A stretch of DNA of 64,000 nucleotides, taken from the NCBI GenBank assembly GCA_015501595.1, contig JADNRX010000306.1, forward strand, positions 1-64,000, read 5' to 3'. A program made the translations under genes and the position numbers. The notes under the pieces are model-generated. The model saw nothing but the letters and a program-made list of their open reading frames with translations. It did not search any database and was not told the origin of the DNA. Below are positions 1 to 9,905 of this stretch, in pieces (position 1 is the first letter of the stretch; each line of letters opens with the position of its first letter). This stretch comes from Hymenopellis radicata. Its lineage: Eukaryota > Basidiomycota > Agaricomycetes > Agaricales > Physalacriaceae.

Positions 1-60
1 TGCCTGTTGGTTGGCACCAAACAAACCGAACAGTTAAACTGGTTAAATCAACAAACGCAC

Positions 61-334
61 TACTGTACGGTTTCGACCGTAGGTTCGCGGCCTGTGACGC
101 GTTATGCTACGAACTTATATGGAACAAGTTCGTAGCCAGGCACAAGGGTCCAAATTACTATATTTGGACGTCCCGCCATAGGCGGGACCGAAATTTTTGC
201 CGTTTTGGGCGATTTGACCCTGGATTTGTGGTCCGTGATGCGTTATGGTCCGTGATGCGTTATGGTTTAGGCTAAGTTCGGTTCTCAGGCCCGCGTGACG
301 CGTTATGCGAACTTAGGGTCGAAACGGTACAGTA
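61..334. mobile_element. MITE with TACTGTAC-type TIRs
   Basis: A 274-bp non-coding element. It opens with TACTGTACGGTTTCGACC at 61 and closes with the imperfect reverse complement (GGTCGAAACGGTACAGTA) at 334, so both ends carry a TA, as expected for Tc1/mariner-type target duplication. The inside has several copies of the subterminal motif ACGCGTTATG (around 98, 238, 252 and 298). The same TIR start and motif recur in the MITEs at 3259 and 53334 and at the ends of the 5.7 kb Ulp1/DDE_1 transposon at 54041. This copy is probably a non-autonomous relative mobilised by that transposase. Confidence 0.75.
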
Positions 335-645
335 TTATGACGCCCGCCTACGGACGTAGCAGCCATTCCTCCTGCGGAGCTGTCGCAGAGAACGTCTGTG
401 TGACGCGTCGGGTCCCGCGCTGCTTGACGCCGAATCTTAAGTCGACCGCGACGTCGCCTAGAAAGGGATGCCTGTGTTGACAGGGCTTACACGGCAGCTA
501 AGATGAGAAAAGAAGGCGAGAGGCAATGGAGAAGGGTGAGTGCGCAAGCGAGCGACGACGGTTGTGATGTTGATGGTGGTGGGAAGAGAGCCTTGCGATT
601 CCAAACAGGGCTTGGTCGCTGTTTGGATACATCAGGAAAAACCTA
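335..645. other. Repeat-like DNA without a gene
   Basis: The segment just right of the MITE resembles 3120-3258, which lies just left of the MITE at 3259: both share 'cccgcctacgg', 'ccattcctc' and 'gctgcttgacg'. The two are probably pieces of one older repeat. Short ORFs on both strands overlap each other and match nothing I recognise. Confidence 0.4.
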
Positions 646-695
646 CATTGCCCAATTATGCGTAAAAGGTACCTTTTACACATAATCGGGCAATG
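646..695. repeat. 25+25 bp near-perfect palindrome
   Basis: Two 25-base arms meet at a GGTACC centre (670/671) with no loop and only two mismatches. The arms start CATTGCCC and end GGGCAATG. The core is AT-rich (TTATG...GTAAAAGG). It could be a tiny fold-back element or a cruciform-forming site. No ORF depends on it. The following 696-955 holds nothing I can recognise. Confidence 0.7.
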
Positions 696-971
696 GAAAG
701 TAATTTATGACATTTTAGAAGATATTTATGAAGTAGATAGCACTAGAATGGCGAAGGAGAAATGAATATTGAATTATTAGACAAGCACCGTATGAGCTTA
801 TACATATGTCGGCACTATACTTCAACGAGCCATAATTGGGTATGACTAGCAATCTGTTGAGTGAGAAATTGCGCTACTCATGATCCACCGTTGACTCGAC
901 TTGTATTGACTTGCAACTTGTCAGACGGGTCGAGGCAAGCGAGTTCACAAGTAAATGCGCGGGTCACCGCC

Positions 972-1480
972 TTCAAATCCATTCATGCTCGGCGAGCATC
1001 CCCGGGCAATGGCACGGGGACACTCAGCCGTGCATGAGGACGGACTGAGGGTGGTGGTGGTGGTGGGAGTGGGGGTGTGGTGCGACGGCGGTGGTGGTGA
1101 TTGTCGTCGTCGTCGTTTGGCGCATCCTCGGAATCCTCATGCTCCTCGTAGTCGTCGGTGTATCGTCGTCGCGCGTTGTCGTTGCGTCATCTTCCTTGTC
1201 GTTGATGCTGTCCGCTGCTGCTGTCACAGAGACAGCAACACTAAGCTCGGCACACAGCCAAAGCCCATATCCTCACCATAGAGGCCGCCTGACGGTTGTC
1301 AGAGCGGCAGTGGTGACGGCCCGCCACTGGGTGGTCGTAGTGGTTGGGGAGAGAAACGACTTGGTCAACTTTGGTCAGACGCTTACGCGTCGCTTCGGAC
1401 CTCGGCCCAGACCCGAGTCACGTGCATGTTTACTTTTTTTTTCTTCCAAGTCCGCCTTAGCCTCTTCCCATACATGATAC
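972..1480 (+). repeat. Left arm of a ~0.5 kb inverted repeat
   Basis: This arm begins with CAAATCCATTCATG and includes a nearly invariant block around 998-1042 (CCCCGGGCAATGGCACGGGG and onwards). GTG/GTC-rich low-complexity DNA follows, then GCTGCTGTCACAGAGACAGC near 1216-1236. All three blocks recur in the same order in the reverse complement of about 5850-6412. The arms have the geometry of long terminal inverted repeats around the gene-fragment mosaic at 1694-5566. No clear target duplication is visible at either edge. Valine-rich and histidine-rich ORFs here are by-products of the GTG/GTC repeats. The end at about 1380-1420 also resembles 55070-55100 inside the Ulp1/DDE_1 element. Confidence 0.65.
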
Positions 1481-1693
1481 TATTACCAGGACCTAATCTT
1501 ACCGCAGACGCGAGCACCGGCTCGCGTTGGGCCACAACGGCGGCCAGCCAACGACGACACGGCGAGCGACAGCCACGGCAACAGCGGCGGCGGCATTGCC
1601 ACTCAGCAGGCACGATGACATGGACGACGACGGCAACAACATCAGTCAGCGAGGACATCCGAGCTCGAGGCGGCAACACCGCGCCCTTCAACC

Positions 1694-2150
1694 ATGACAG
1701 ACTCCGTCGCCGAGCTGCGCAAGATCCCGCCCGTAACGCGCTTCCTCACGCTCTCGCTCGTCGGGACGACAGTGCCCTACCTGCTGAACCTCATATCCCC
1801 GTACACGCTGTTATACCATCCGAGTGCGGTTTTTGGCAAGTTACAGGTGCGTTTCTTCTAGCTCTACAGTGCCCGTGTTGACGGTTGGTAGATATGGCGC
1901 CTCTACACGAGTTTCTTTTTCGGGAGTACGCCCTATCCTTCCCTTCTCTGCCACGACTAACCAACCACGCATTAAGGCGCCGGGAGTCGCGATGCTCTAG
2001 TACGCCTCTTCCTCCGTTCCTTCCCATCCCATCCTCTAACACTCAGACGCGCACAGTCAGACAAGCAACACCCTGGAATCCTCATATAGCAACAGCGCCG
2101 ACCTCGCGTACCACAATCTTAGCCTACACCAGCCATCGCACGATAATCCT
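1694..2150 (+). pseudogene. Derlin (Der1-like) 5' gene fragment
   Basis: Exon 1 (1694-1846) reads as a 51-residue derlin N-terminus: MTDSVAELRKIPPVTRF, then PYLLNLISPY, then FGKLQ. A GT donor follows at 1847. After an intron ending in TAG at 1891, the sequence reads IWRLYTSFFFG, the conserved derlin WR motif region. Weaker remnants follow: GVAML near 1981-1995 and NSADLAYHNLSL near 2085-2125, the latter matching the RRSADLAY segment of fungal Der1. Derlins are ER membrane proteins of the ERAD pathway. Only the first half is present, frames break after the WR region, and the piece sits between inverted repeats with fragments of unrelated genes. I read it as a captured, non-functional fragment that kept its introns. 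Confidence 0.75.
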
Positions 2151-2429
2151 CAGTAAGAGCATGAGCACGCTGTCTAACGAACGACGACTATTACGGAGGA
2201 CGCGTAAGCCCTGTCAAGGCTGCAGATATTTGATAGCTTGACACCGTGCTGCCTGCTGACAGTGCGGCATCGTCAAGGTGCGTGTGTTTTTGTTGTGTCT
2301 AACTGCCGCCTGACTATCGCCCTCCCTCAGCGCCTTTTCATTCGGGCTTCAACGCCTTGGTATGTCTATTTTTGGCTGCATAGTCGACCTGCTTGCTGAC
2401 GACTGTTTCCAGATTTCTCGTATGCACCG

Positions 2430-2690
2430 TGTAGTGCGACATGGACGACATTCTCGCATCTGGTCTGTTACTTCATTTGTCTTTTTCGTTGGGGGTCCCA
2501 CTGCCTTGTGTTTCGTCGGGTGAGGTGTCGTCTTCGCCGTGTTCAACAATGTTGCTGACTATCTTCTCTAGGTTTTTTGTCAGGCGGCATTCGATGAGAT
2601 TGAAGAGGATGGGAAGCAGGCTACGGTGCAATCAGTGATGAGGAGTAAATCGGGTAATGGCCCGAATGGACAGCTAGTACTACATATACT
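2430..2690 (+). pseudogene. Possible gene fragment with one TM segment
   Basis: Two stretches look like exons joined by an intron: a hydrophobic stretch containing SFVFFVGGPTALCFVG, a GTGAGG donor at about 2521, a CTAG acceptor near 2570, then CQAAFDEIEEDGKQATVQSV. The hydrophobic segment is long enough for one membrane pass. I cannot assign a family. It may be another captured fragment, or the decayed end of the derlin copy. The following 2691-3258 is AT-rich and holds no gene I can see. Confidence 0.3.
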
Positions 2691-3258
2691 ATAGCTTTGC
2701 TTAAATATCTGCTGCTCGTAATGCGATTGATATTCATTCTGTTCATCTATTGCTGTCTAAGTCAATCTAAGTAACAACTAAATGATGTGTAACTCTTGTA
2801 TAATTGGTGTGTAACTCTGCTGTAACTTATGTATAATCTTTGTCTAAAAGTGTCTAATGTAGCAAGGGGAAGGCATAAGTGTATATATTATGAATAAGTG
2901 CCGGGATCTGCTATTTTAGTGCTATTTAGACGATTTTAGAGATTATCTACGACTACTTAGAAGTAATCTGGCAATGTAGGCTTTTCCTGATGTAATGGGC
3001 CCAAGAATCCGAACATCGTTCATTGCAACGTGGCTAATGGCCACGTTAACGGGCCTGCACGGTTGCGCGCAGTCGAGGTTTGTGGAGTCGTTGTTAAAGT
3101 CAGTCTTTGGGAAAAATAAAACGCACCAAGACACTGCCCGCCTACGGTGCAGTGTCCATTCCTCTTGCCCTCTCGCTCTCAGAGCCCGCTTGTGGGCTGC
3201 AGCGAGGCAAGGCGCTGCTTGACGTCGACTTCTCCCAAGTCGACGCGCCAACATCGTA

Positions 3259-3407
3259 TACTGTACTATTATGGTATAGTCTTCACGTAACGCGTAACGG
3301 GGGGTCGTTTGATCTTATCGGACCCCGCCGATCGCCTGGAAATCCTAATCGGGTTTCCATCAAAAAAAATTATGAAATCTGTGAAGACTTGCCGTAATAG
3401 TACAGTA
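3259..3407. mobile_element. MITE, TACTGTACTATTA family
   Basis: A 149-bp element starting TACTGTACTATTATGG at 3259 and ending with the near reverse complement (GCCGTAATAGTACAGTA) at 3407, with TA at both edges. The inner parts of both TIRs share GTCTTCAC/GTGAAGAC. A TAACGCGTAACGG motif lies inside (about 3287-3300). The same TIR sequence, down to GTCTTC, occurs in the longer MITE at 53334-53592, so the two are close relatives. Confidence 0.75.
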
Positions 3408-4385
3408 ACTGCAGCCTGTTCTGACAGGCTTACGCGTCGGCAGCCCGGTCATCCAGCGGGCGCTGAGGACGAACACGACAGGAAAGAGGGAAAAGCGAGC
3501 AAGGTGCGGTGGTCAGGGTGTATGACATGGGTGATGATGGTGGAAGCAGGTAAGAAACGACGACTCCGAACAGCGATCAAGTGCTGTTCGGATCGCCATC
3601 CGACCATCGTTCAAACGCGTCGTTGACGCCGAACGCTGGGACAAAGTGGCTAGAAATAGAGAGGTAAAGAACTAAGTAAATATACTTGAATGGTATAACC
3701 CAACGTACCGCATCTCGCGTCTTGACACCAACTTGACACAGCATTAGCACTGATAAGTACAAGTATCATCTTCATGTAGACCAAAAAAATGACCAAAAAA
3801 TAAAACATTTTAACATATGTCAGGAATGCATCTCGCAATATTTTATGGCTTCAATATTAATCGTCTCCGTTGTTGTGCTGGAGCACGATGAAGTCGCCAA
3901 AAAGCGCCCGGTCCGGTCATCCGACTGGTGATCATGCCGTTTTCTGACAAGTGCGCTTGCATTACGACCACCATGACCATCGCACGTGCCTCTTTACAAT
4001 CCGCTCTTAGACGCCTGTGTATCGGGCATTATTCTGTCCCTTCCCTCCCTATTTCGACATCTTCTATTCCAGTTTACCACCTCGAAAATGCTGGTAGCTT
4101 GAACAGAGCGCATTGCCCGTTCTCTTTCATTTCGTCGTCCATCGCTGTCGTTCAACCACCAAGATGGATCAGAAATAATCATCCAAGTAGTCGTATTTGG
4201 ACCTGGAAGGGCGAGAGCATAGGGTGAAAAGATTTCTTTTACTCAGGTTTCAACCCGGAGGTGTGTATACTTTTCTTTTAACTATGCCTACTATTACTAA
4301 AAATTTCCTAGACTCACGGCGTCTCCACCTCCACGGGTAAGCCCTCGAACGAGGCACCTTCCTGTTCCTGGATTTCTTTCGCCAA
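3408..4385. other. No confident gene
   Basis: Mostly unassigned DNA between the MITE and the malate dehydrogenase fragment. ORFs on both strands are short and overlapping. Around 4310-4400 an open stretch preceded by a plausible acceptor (TCCTAG near 4310) runs into the MDH fragment, but only its last part looks like MDH. Confidence 0.4.
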
Positions 4386-4800
4386 TCCCGTATCCGCACC
4401 GCGAGTTAACATCAATGCTGACATCATTTGTGACCTTGCCACGGGTATCGCCCAGGCGTGGTCAAGGTGTTCGTCCTCATTATCTCCAACCCCGTCAACT
4501 CGACCGTCCCCATCCTAGCTGAGGTTCTCAAGAAACACGACGTGTTTGACCCAAGAGGTGCGGTTACTTGCATTACCCACCTTTTTTCACTTACCATCAT
4601 CAGGCTTTTCGGTGTCACCACTCTTGACGTTGTCCGTGCCTCGACCTTTGTCGGCGAAATCGCGAACACGGATCCCACCAAAGTTATTGTCCCTGTCATT
4701 GGTGGACACGTCGGCGTTACTGTATGTTTCCTTTATGTGCGTCTCGACCATTGCTAACCGGATTTAGATCGTTCCGCTCCTCCGATGGTTCTCCCTTGTA
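4386..4800 (+). pseudogene. Malate dehydrogenase fragment
   Basis: Open frames read [15 protein letters not shown], then [14 protein letters not shown] and [15 protein letters not shown]. An intron follows, then [36 protein letters not shown], a second intron (GTATGT at 4722, TTTAG at 4767) and IVPLL. These are the NAD-malate dehydrogenase blocks [23 protein letters not shown] and VPVIGGHSG. The catalytic His is in the GGH block. The N-terminal Rossmann glycine motif and the C-terminal third are absent. Retained introns show the copy was made from DNA, not mRNA. It runs directly into an H+-ATPase fragment. Confidence 0.85.
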
Positions 4801-4865
4801 CCACCACTATCGTCACCCACAGCGTCGCCATATCCTCATTCAGACTTCCAGCCATTATTTCCTGC

Positions 4866-5080
4866 TATCGTCACTCGTATCACCTCTATCGAAGAGTTGG
4901 CGTGTCACCATCTTGTGCTCTGACAAGACTGGTACTCTGACCACCAATGGTAACAAGCTTACTGTCGATAAGGACACCATTCGCACTTACTCCTCCTTCT
5001 CCCCCGACGACGTTATCCTCGCGCTGCCTACACTTCCTGTGCGGAGAACCAGGATGCTACTAGTATAGACTGTCCCAATG
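4866..5080 (+). pseudogene. Plasma-membrane H+-ATPase (P-type) fragment
   Basis: The DNA encodes the P-type ATPase phosphorylation site CSDKTGTLTTN (about 4917-4950), followed by KLTVDKDTIRTYSSFSPDDV and, after a one-base frame change, [11 protein letters not shown]. This matches the region after the phosphorylated Asp in fungal PMA1-type proton pumps (KLTID..TIR..., then the ENQDAID block). ITSIEELA just upstream is also typical. Only about 70 codons of a protein of more than 900 residues are present, so this is a fragment. Its right end abuts a Lon protease fragment on the opposite strand. Confidence 0.8.
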
Positions 5081-5566
5081 ACGCCTTACCGACACCAGGA
5101 GGACCGACGAAGAGCAATATAGGTCCCTTGACACTCTTTTGCGGCGCGTTAGGCGCCAGCATGGGTGTTGGTGACTGCTGGTAAGAAACCAACGCCTTGT
5201 CCCCTGCCACCTGGGGCAGCTTCTCCTCGGCGTTCAGCGCACCACCGCCAAGTACTCGATCAAACGGCGCTTGTTTTTTTCCAGACCAAAGTGGTCCTTA
5301 TCCAGCTGAGTGCGCGCGTTGGTAAGGAAGGCTTTATCCTTCAGCGGAGAGGCGCCGATATCTGCCTGACCCCATGGTACGCTGGCGAACCACTCGAGGT
5401 AGTTGCGGATGACGCCGTTCTCGACGCTACCCTGGGGAATACACTTCAGGCGGCGCCACTCACGGACACCCATCTTGCACTCTTCGGATCCGTGTTCAAT
5501 AGCTTTAATTTTGCGTTTGAGGTCGGCGAGGTCGTCGGCATCGTGCTGCTTGTTAGAGACCTCAAC
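5070..5566 (-). pseudogene. Mitochondrial Lon protease fragment
   Basis: On the minus strand the DNA reads DADDLADLKRKIKAIEHG, then [54 protein letters not shown] and, after a one-base frame break near 5240, [20 protein letters not shown]. These are the N-terminal/linker region and the Walker A motif (GPPGVGK) of the Lon/PIM1 AAA+ protease. The rest of the ATPase domain and the Ser-Lys protease domain are missing. It is head-on to the H+-ATPase fragment, confirming that this stretch was assembled from unrelated genes. Confidence 0.85.
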
Positions 5567-5589
5567 GAGTCAGCGGATCACACGGGTTT

Positions 5590-5720
5590 ACCCATACTCG
5601 ATCCGCTCGGGCATCTCGGAGATCCGATCTGTTTGATCCGTAGACTCGTGGCGGGTCGGATCGCAGATGGATCGCGGATCAGCCTCTGGAGGCACGAGTA
5701 CTCGTCGCGAGTACTCGTGT
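5590..5720. repeat. GATCCG-rich repeat, copy 1
   Basis: About 130 bp containing 'gatccgctcgg', 'atctcgg', 'gatccgatctgt', 'actcgtggcgggtcggatc' and 'gatcgcggatc' in order. The same blocks recur in the same order and orientation at about 6438-6575. The two copies flank the right inverted-repeat arm. AT-rich DNA (5721-5790) follows this copy. Confidence 0.65.
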
Positions 5721-5849
5721 TGACTCGCAATTATGTAGCTATATATTTACTCTTAATTTACAAATTTTTACAAAGTTAAACGGGGCCGTGCGTTGCCCAA
5801 ACCAGCCATTCGCGTGAATTTCTCATCTATTCCCACGATCCGGCAAATA

Positions 5850-6412
5850 CCGAGAGGACGCGTGAGCGCGATCGATGACTCGATCTCTCACTCTCTCTCC
5901 CTTCGACCACCACCACGACTACCCAGTGTGCGACGATCGTCGCCACTGCCTCTGGGGTGTTTTCTTGGGCCCTGGCTGTGTGCTGGGCTTGCTGCTGTCT
6001 CTGTGACAGCAGCAACGGACAACTTCAACCACAGCGCCGACTTTGGACGACAACGACGACTCGTGGACGACTCGTGGAGGATGCGCGAGGCGGTAACGGA
6101 GATGTGCGACGCGGTGATGAGGATTTGAGTGATGATGGATGGAGGATGGCACATTGACGAGGTGAGCTGCGTGCGCGCTGATGGACCCGACAGCGACGCC
6201 AATGCTGACCCACACCACCACCACCACCTACACCCTCACCACCCACACCCACATCACCACACCACCTCCACCACCATCACCACACCACCTCCACCACCAT
6301 CTGCACCACCACTCTGACTCCCACCCTCCTGCCACCACCCAGTCCGCATCATGCACGGCTGAGTGTCCCCGTGCCATTGCCCGGGGATACTCGTCGCGCA
6401 TGAATGGATTTG
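5850..6412 (-). repeat. Right arm of the ~0.5 kb inverted repeat
   Basis: The reverse complement matches the left arm at 972-1480: the outer end is CAAATCCATTCATG, then the CCCCGGGCAATGGCACGGGG block (6362-6391), a GTGGTG-rich middle and the GCTGCTGTCACAGAGACAGC block (5993-6013). The low-complexity middle is longer here (CACCAC repeats at 6212-6320). Inverted orientation at the far side of the mosaic suggests the arms are terminal repeats of one large element of about 5.4 kb. Confidence 0.65.
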
Positions 6413-6437
6413 GGTGCGTTGAATACTCGAGTTTACT

Positions 6438-6575
6438 CGAGTACTCGACCCGCTCGGCGATCTCGGTGATCCGATCCGTCTGATCCGTCGATTCGTGGCG
6501 GGTCGGATCACATAAGGATCACGGATCGGCACTTTCGGCCACGGGTACTCGCGTGATGGATCGCGGATCTGATCC
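6438..6575. repeat. GATCCG-rich repeat, copy 2
   Basis: Direct repeat of the copy at 5590-5720 ('gacccgctcgg', 'gatccgatccgtctgatccg', 'attcgtggcgggtcggatc', 'ggatcgcggatc'). The minus-strand ORF across it (6254-6907) is open because the repeat lacks stops, and I do not count it as a gene. Next to it, 6597-6740 on the minus strand reads LAAIQRELQSLTSN and SDAPSELDDDKQ, possibly one more gene scrap of unknown origin. Confidence 0.6.
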
Positions 6576-7194
6576 GGATTTGAGTCGTTGAGGTCTCTAC
6601 TGCTTGTCGTCATCGAGCTCACTGGGAGCGTCAGACGCGTTGTTGGATCCCGCATTACGCGGGCTGTTGGAGGTGAGCGACTGCAGTTCACGCTGGATAG
6701 CGGCGAGCTACTGGCGAAGGAAATTCCTGTGGCCAGAGTAAGACGTGTCTTGGAGTCGGGTGTGCTGAGGTTGGCAGCAAGCGAGACGCGCAAAATTTGA
6801 GCGCCGTTGTTCAGAATCATTGGAGATTGTGGCAGCCATTTTTCGACTGGGATATTGACGGGTGTATCCTTATACTCCATGTCGTCTCGGCGAAATGTTT
6901 TCTTCACAGCAACTTGTAATGACCCATCGTGACTTGGGATTTCAAAAGTAAACTACATACAGTTAGAGGTATACTAGAGATTGCTCAGTATGACTCAGGT
7001 AATGAGTGGTCAGTAGCTCATGATTTGGGCTAGCCAGAGTTAGCTCTTGTTGACTCGATGAGGTGATACTTGATCATAGTTATTCTGAGTTAGCTTGCAA
7101 CAGCTCTCAGCAGCTCTGGTGCTCCTGGTGTACCTGATTAAGTAGGAGTTGTCCTGGGTTATACTGAGTCCACAGGTGGTTTCCTGATGTACCG

Positions 7195-7420
7195 TCCCAA
7201 GTTCGATATATATCATCATACCCACTGCCGCGATTGCCGCTCCAGTCAACCACATCAAGAGAGCCACACCGACGCTGCTAGAGGACCGCAAGATGACGCT
7301 GAGAGTCGACAACTGCGTCTAGGTCAAACGTAGCAAGCGGTCTCACCCAGTTCCGATGATACAGTTGAAGATTAGAACAACGGCGCTGAACACGCATAAG
7401 CGGCGTGAAGGCAAGGTCGA
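7195..7420 (-). pseudogene. Amino-acid permease (APC family) fragment
   Basis: On the minus strand one exon-like stretch reads VFSAVVLIFNCIIGTG and ends at a GTGAGA donor (about 7349). After an intron comes VILRSSSSVGVALLMWLTG, then AAIAAVGMMIYIELGT. This is the first and second membrane segment of fungal APC-type amino-acid/methionine permeases: the GTG signature in TM1, then VGVALL.W..G...A..G...Y.E.G. The other ten or so membrane segments are missing. It lies just outside the right inverted repeat, so it may be part of the same shuffled region. 7421-8222 holds no further gene I can recognise. Confidence 0.65.
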
Positions 7421-8222
7421 AGCATGCTTACCGAGCCGCCACTAAGCATGTGGAAGGCCTCTCCGTTACGGTCTGAGCTCCGCGGTCTATTTGAGTGATC
7501 TAATAGCCGCTCACTGTCTCCTTCTCGATGGATGGCAGCACCATTGATCCACCTTGGTAGCGCCGTAATCCGGACCTGTGAGCAGCAGCGGGCCTTGTCG
7601 TCCATTCAAAGTGTGTATGAACTTGAGGTAGCTCAGAGCCGCAAGAGCGACGTGGAGTACTCTGTTATGGCGACCTACGAAACAAAAATCAAAGTAGCCT
7701 GGTCTGTTACGTGCTTTGCTCGAATGAACAAGTGAAGACTGTGCAGAGACGAAGCTAGAGGAGAAGATGACAACCAAGCCAGTTATGCTGAGATATAGTC
7801 TTGGAACCCAAGATAAACGGGGACATCAGCCCGAGTGCCTTTAGCTTAATGGTGGTGGGGAGAGACAACACGACTATTCCCGTGCCCTTCAACGCAGAGA
7901 AGAGCAATGGGACAAGTTGTACACAAGTTTGCTGTCATTCAAATTTATGTGTTGCCTCCCAGCAGTCACATCCGATTAAGCCAGGAGCTGTCAGTCCAAG
8001 GAAAGAAATGCGCCTCCCGACGTAGGCGCGAGGAAGCGTGTATGTAGCCTTGATCACCGGCGCCAAGAAGAACTCAGCGCAGTCCGCGGGCCGGCCCGGG
8101 TGGCTGGCTATACACCGTGATTGTCCCTGTTTACCGACTGATCATCCAAATCGCAAAACTTTGTCGCTGTGCCGTCGTCGTCCTCAACGCCCCTCGTCAA
8201 GACTCAAGACTATTAAAACAAG

Positions 8223-8898
<676 letters not shown>

Positions 8899-9176
8899 AG
8901 AGGGAGAGAGTGCGATTTTGTATGCTTTTTGTGTGAATAAATGTCGCCGTTCGACGCGCACTGGGAATGAAATATTTCCTGGCCCGTGGTCGTCACCCCC
9001 ATTGCTGTACTTCTCCAGTTGTTTCTGCATCGCCTCCAGAGCAAAATCGTAGTTTATTACTGCCAAGTTATTTCAGGCCGAGACAAGCCCCGGTCATGTG
9101 TCGGGCCCTGTGATCGATCCGTTACCCATGGACACTCTAAAAGCGGTTTTCCTTCCTACAACCATCCCACACGACC

Positions 9177-9905
9177 ATGCCTTTCAAGTTTCGCTCGATG
9201 TCTTGGACAGCGTCGAGCTCCTCCTCCGCCTCTTCCTCTTCGTCAGACTCACCACCCACACCACCCGCACCAACCATGACATGCTCCCCGATGCCCATTG
9301 CCATTGCGGTTCCCACCTCAAGCGAAGACGGCGACCCATACAACCACCTCGTGCGCTTCAGCGACGCGTGTGTGCTCATCCCCCACAAACCTCGGAGGAG
9401 CGCTAGCACTAGTGCCTCCCCCTCAAAGAGCTGCTTCTATGGTCACCACCGGCGCCACGTCTCTGTCGAAAAACCACCAGATCCTCCCGTTGTCCACTCC
9501 CCGCCCTCCTCTCCCCGCCCGAGCGTCATCCGCGGTCGCTCCACCAACTCTTTCCTCGCATCCATCCCCTTCCTCGGGCGAGAGCGGGAACACGAAGAAG
9601 CCGGACTTGACGGCGACCAACAAGTACCCCTGCGGCCGTGCTGTCCCCAATGCGCGTCGTCATTCATGCACCCAGGCCCAAAAGAAAAGTTCACTCGCGG
9701 CGCGAGGCGGCGGCAGAGATCCGCGTCGGAGGACAGCGCCTGCGGCAGTGGTGGGTTCAAGCTTGTAGAGGAGAAATGCCAGCTGCAGATGGGGGGCAGT
9801 CCGACGCTGCCCGTGACGACAGAGGAGGAGGGCGAGGCGGACACGAATGTGTTGGATGGCGTCCCGGATATTAGACGCGAGCGCGGAAGGCCACCCAGGT
9901 TATGA
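9177..9905 (+). CDS. Hypothetical Ser/Pro-rich protein
   Basis: A single-exon 242-residue ORF with a good start context (cgaccATGcc). The protein opens MPFKFRSMSWTASSSSSASS and has low-complexity Ser/Pro tracts (residues about 12-35 and 100-125). A CCPQC pair of cysteines near residue 155 is followed by basic stretches (RGARRRQR). The C-terminus is acidic then basic (EEEGEADTN...RRERGRPPRL). There are no membrane segments or signal peptide. Composition suggests a largely disordered, possibly nuclear protein. I do not recognise a family. The overlapping ORFs in other frames are similar in length, so this call rests on start context and coherent composition. Confidence 0.5.
   Translation: MPFKFRSMSWTASSSSSASSSSSDSPPTPPAPTMTCSPMPIAIAVPTSSEDGDPYNHLVRFSDACVLIPHKPRRSASTSASPSKSCFYGHHRRHVSVEKPPDPPVVHSPPSSPRPSVIRGRSTNSFLASIPFLGREREHEEAGLDGDQQVPLRPCCPQCASSFMHPGPKEKFTRGARRRQRSASEDSACGSGGFKLVEEKCQLQMGGSPTLPVTTEEEGEADTNVLDGVPDIRRERGRPPRL

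Noticed and set aside
1024..1477. Valine-rich and histidine-rich ORFs around 1.0-1.5 kb and 6.0-6.3 kb
   Set aside because: They arise from GTG/GTC and CAC triplet-like repeats in the inverted-repeat arms and read open in several frames at once.
6254..6907. 217-codon minus-strand ORF
   Set aside because: Open only because the GATCCG repeat and CACCAC repeats lack stops. It spans unrelated repeats and has no domain.
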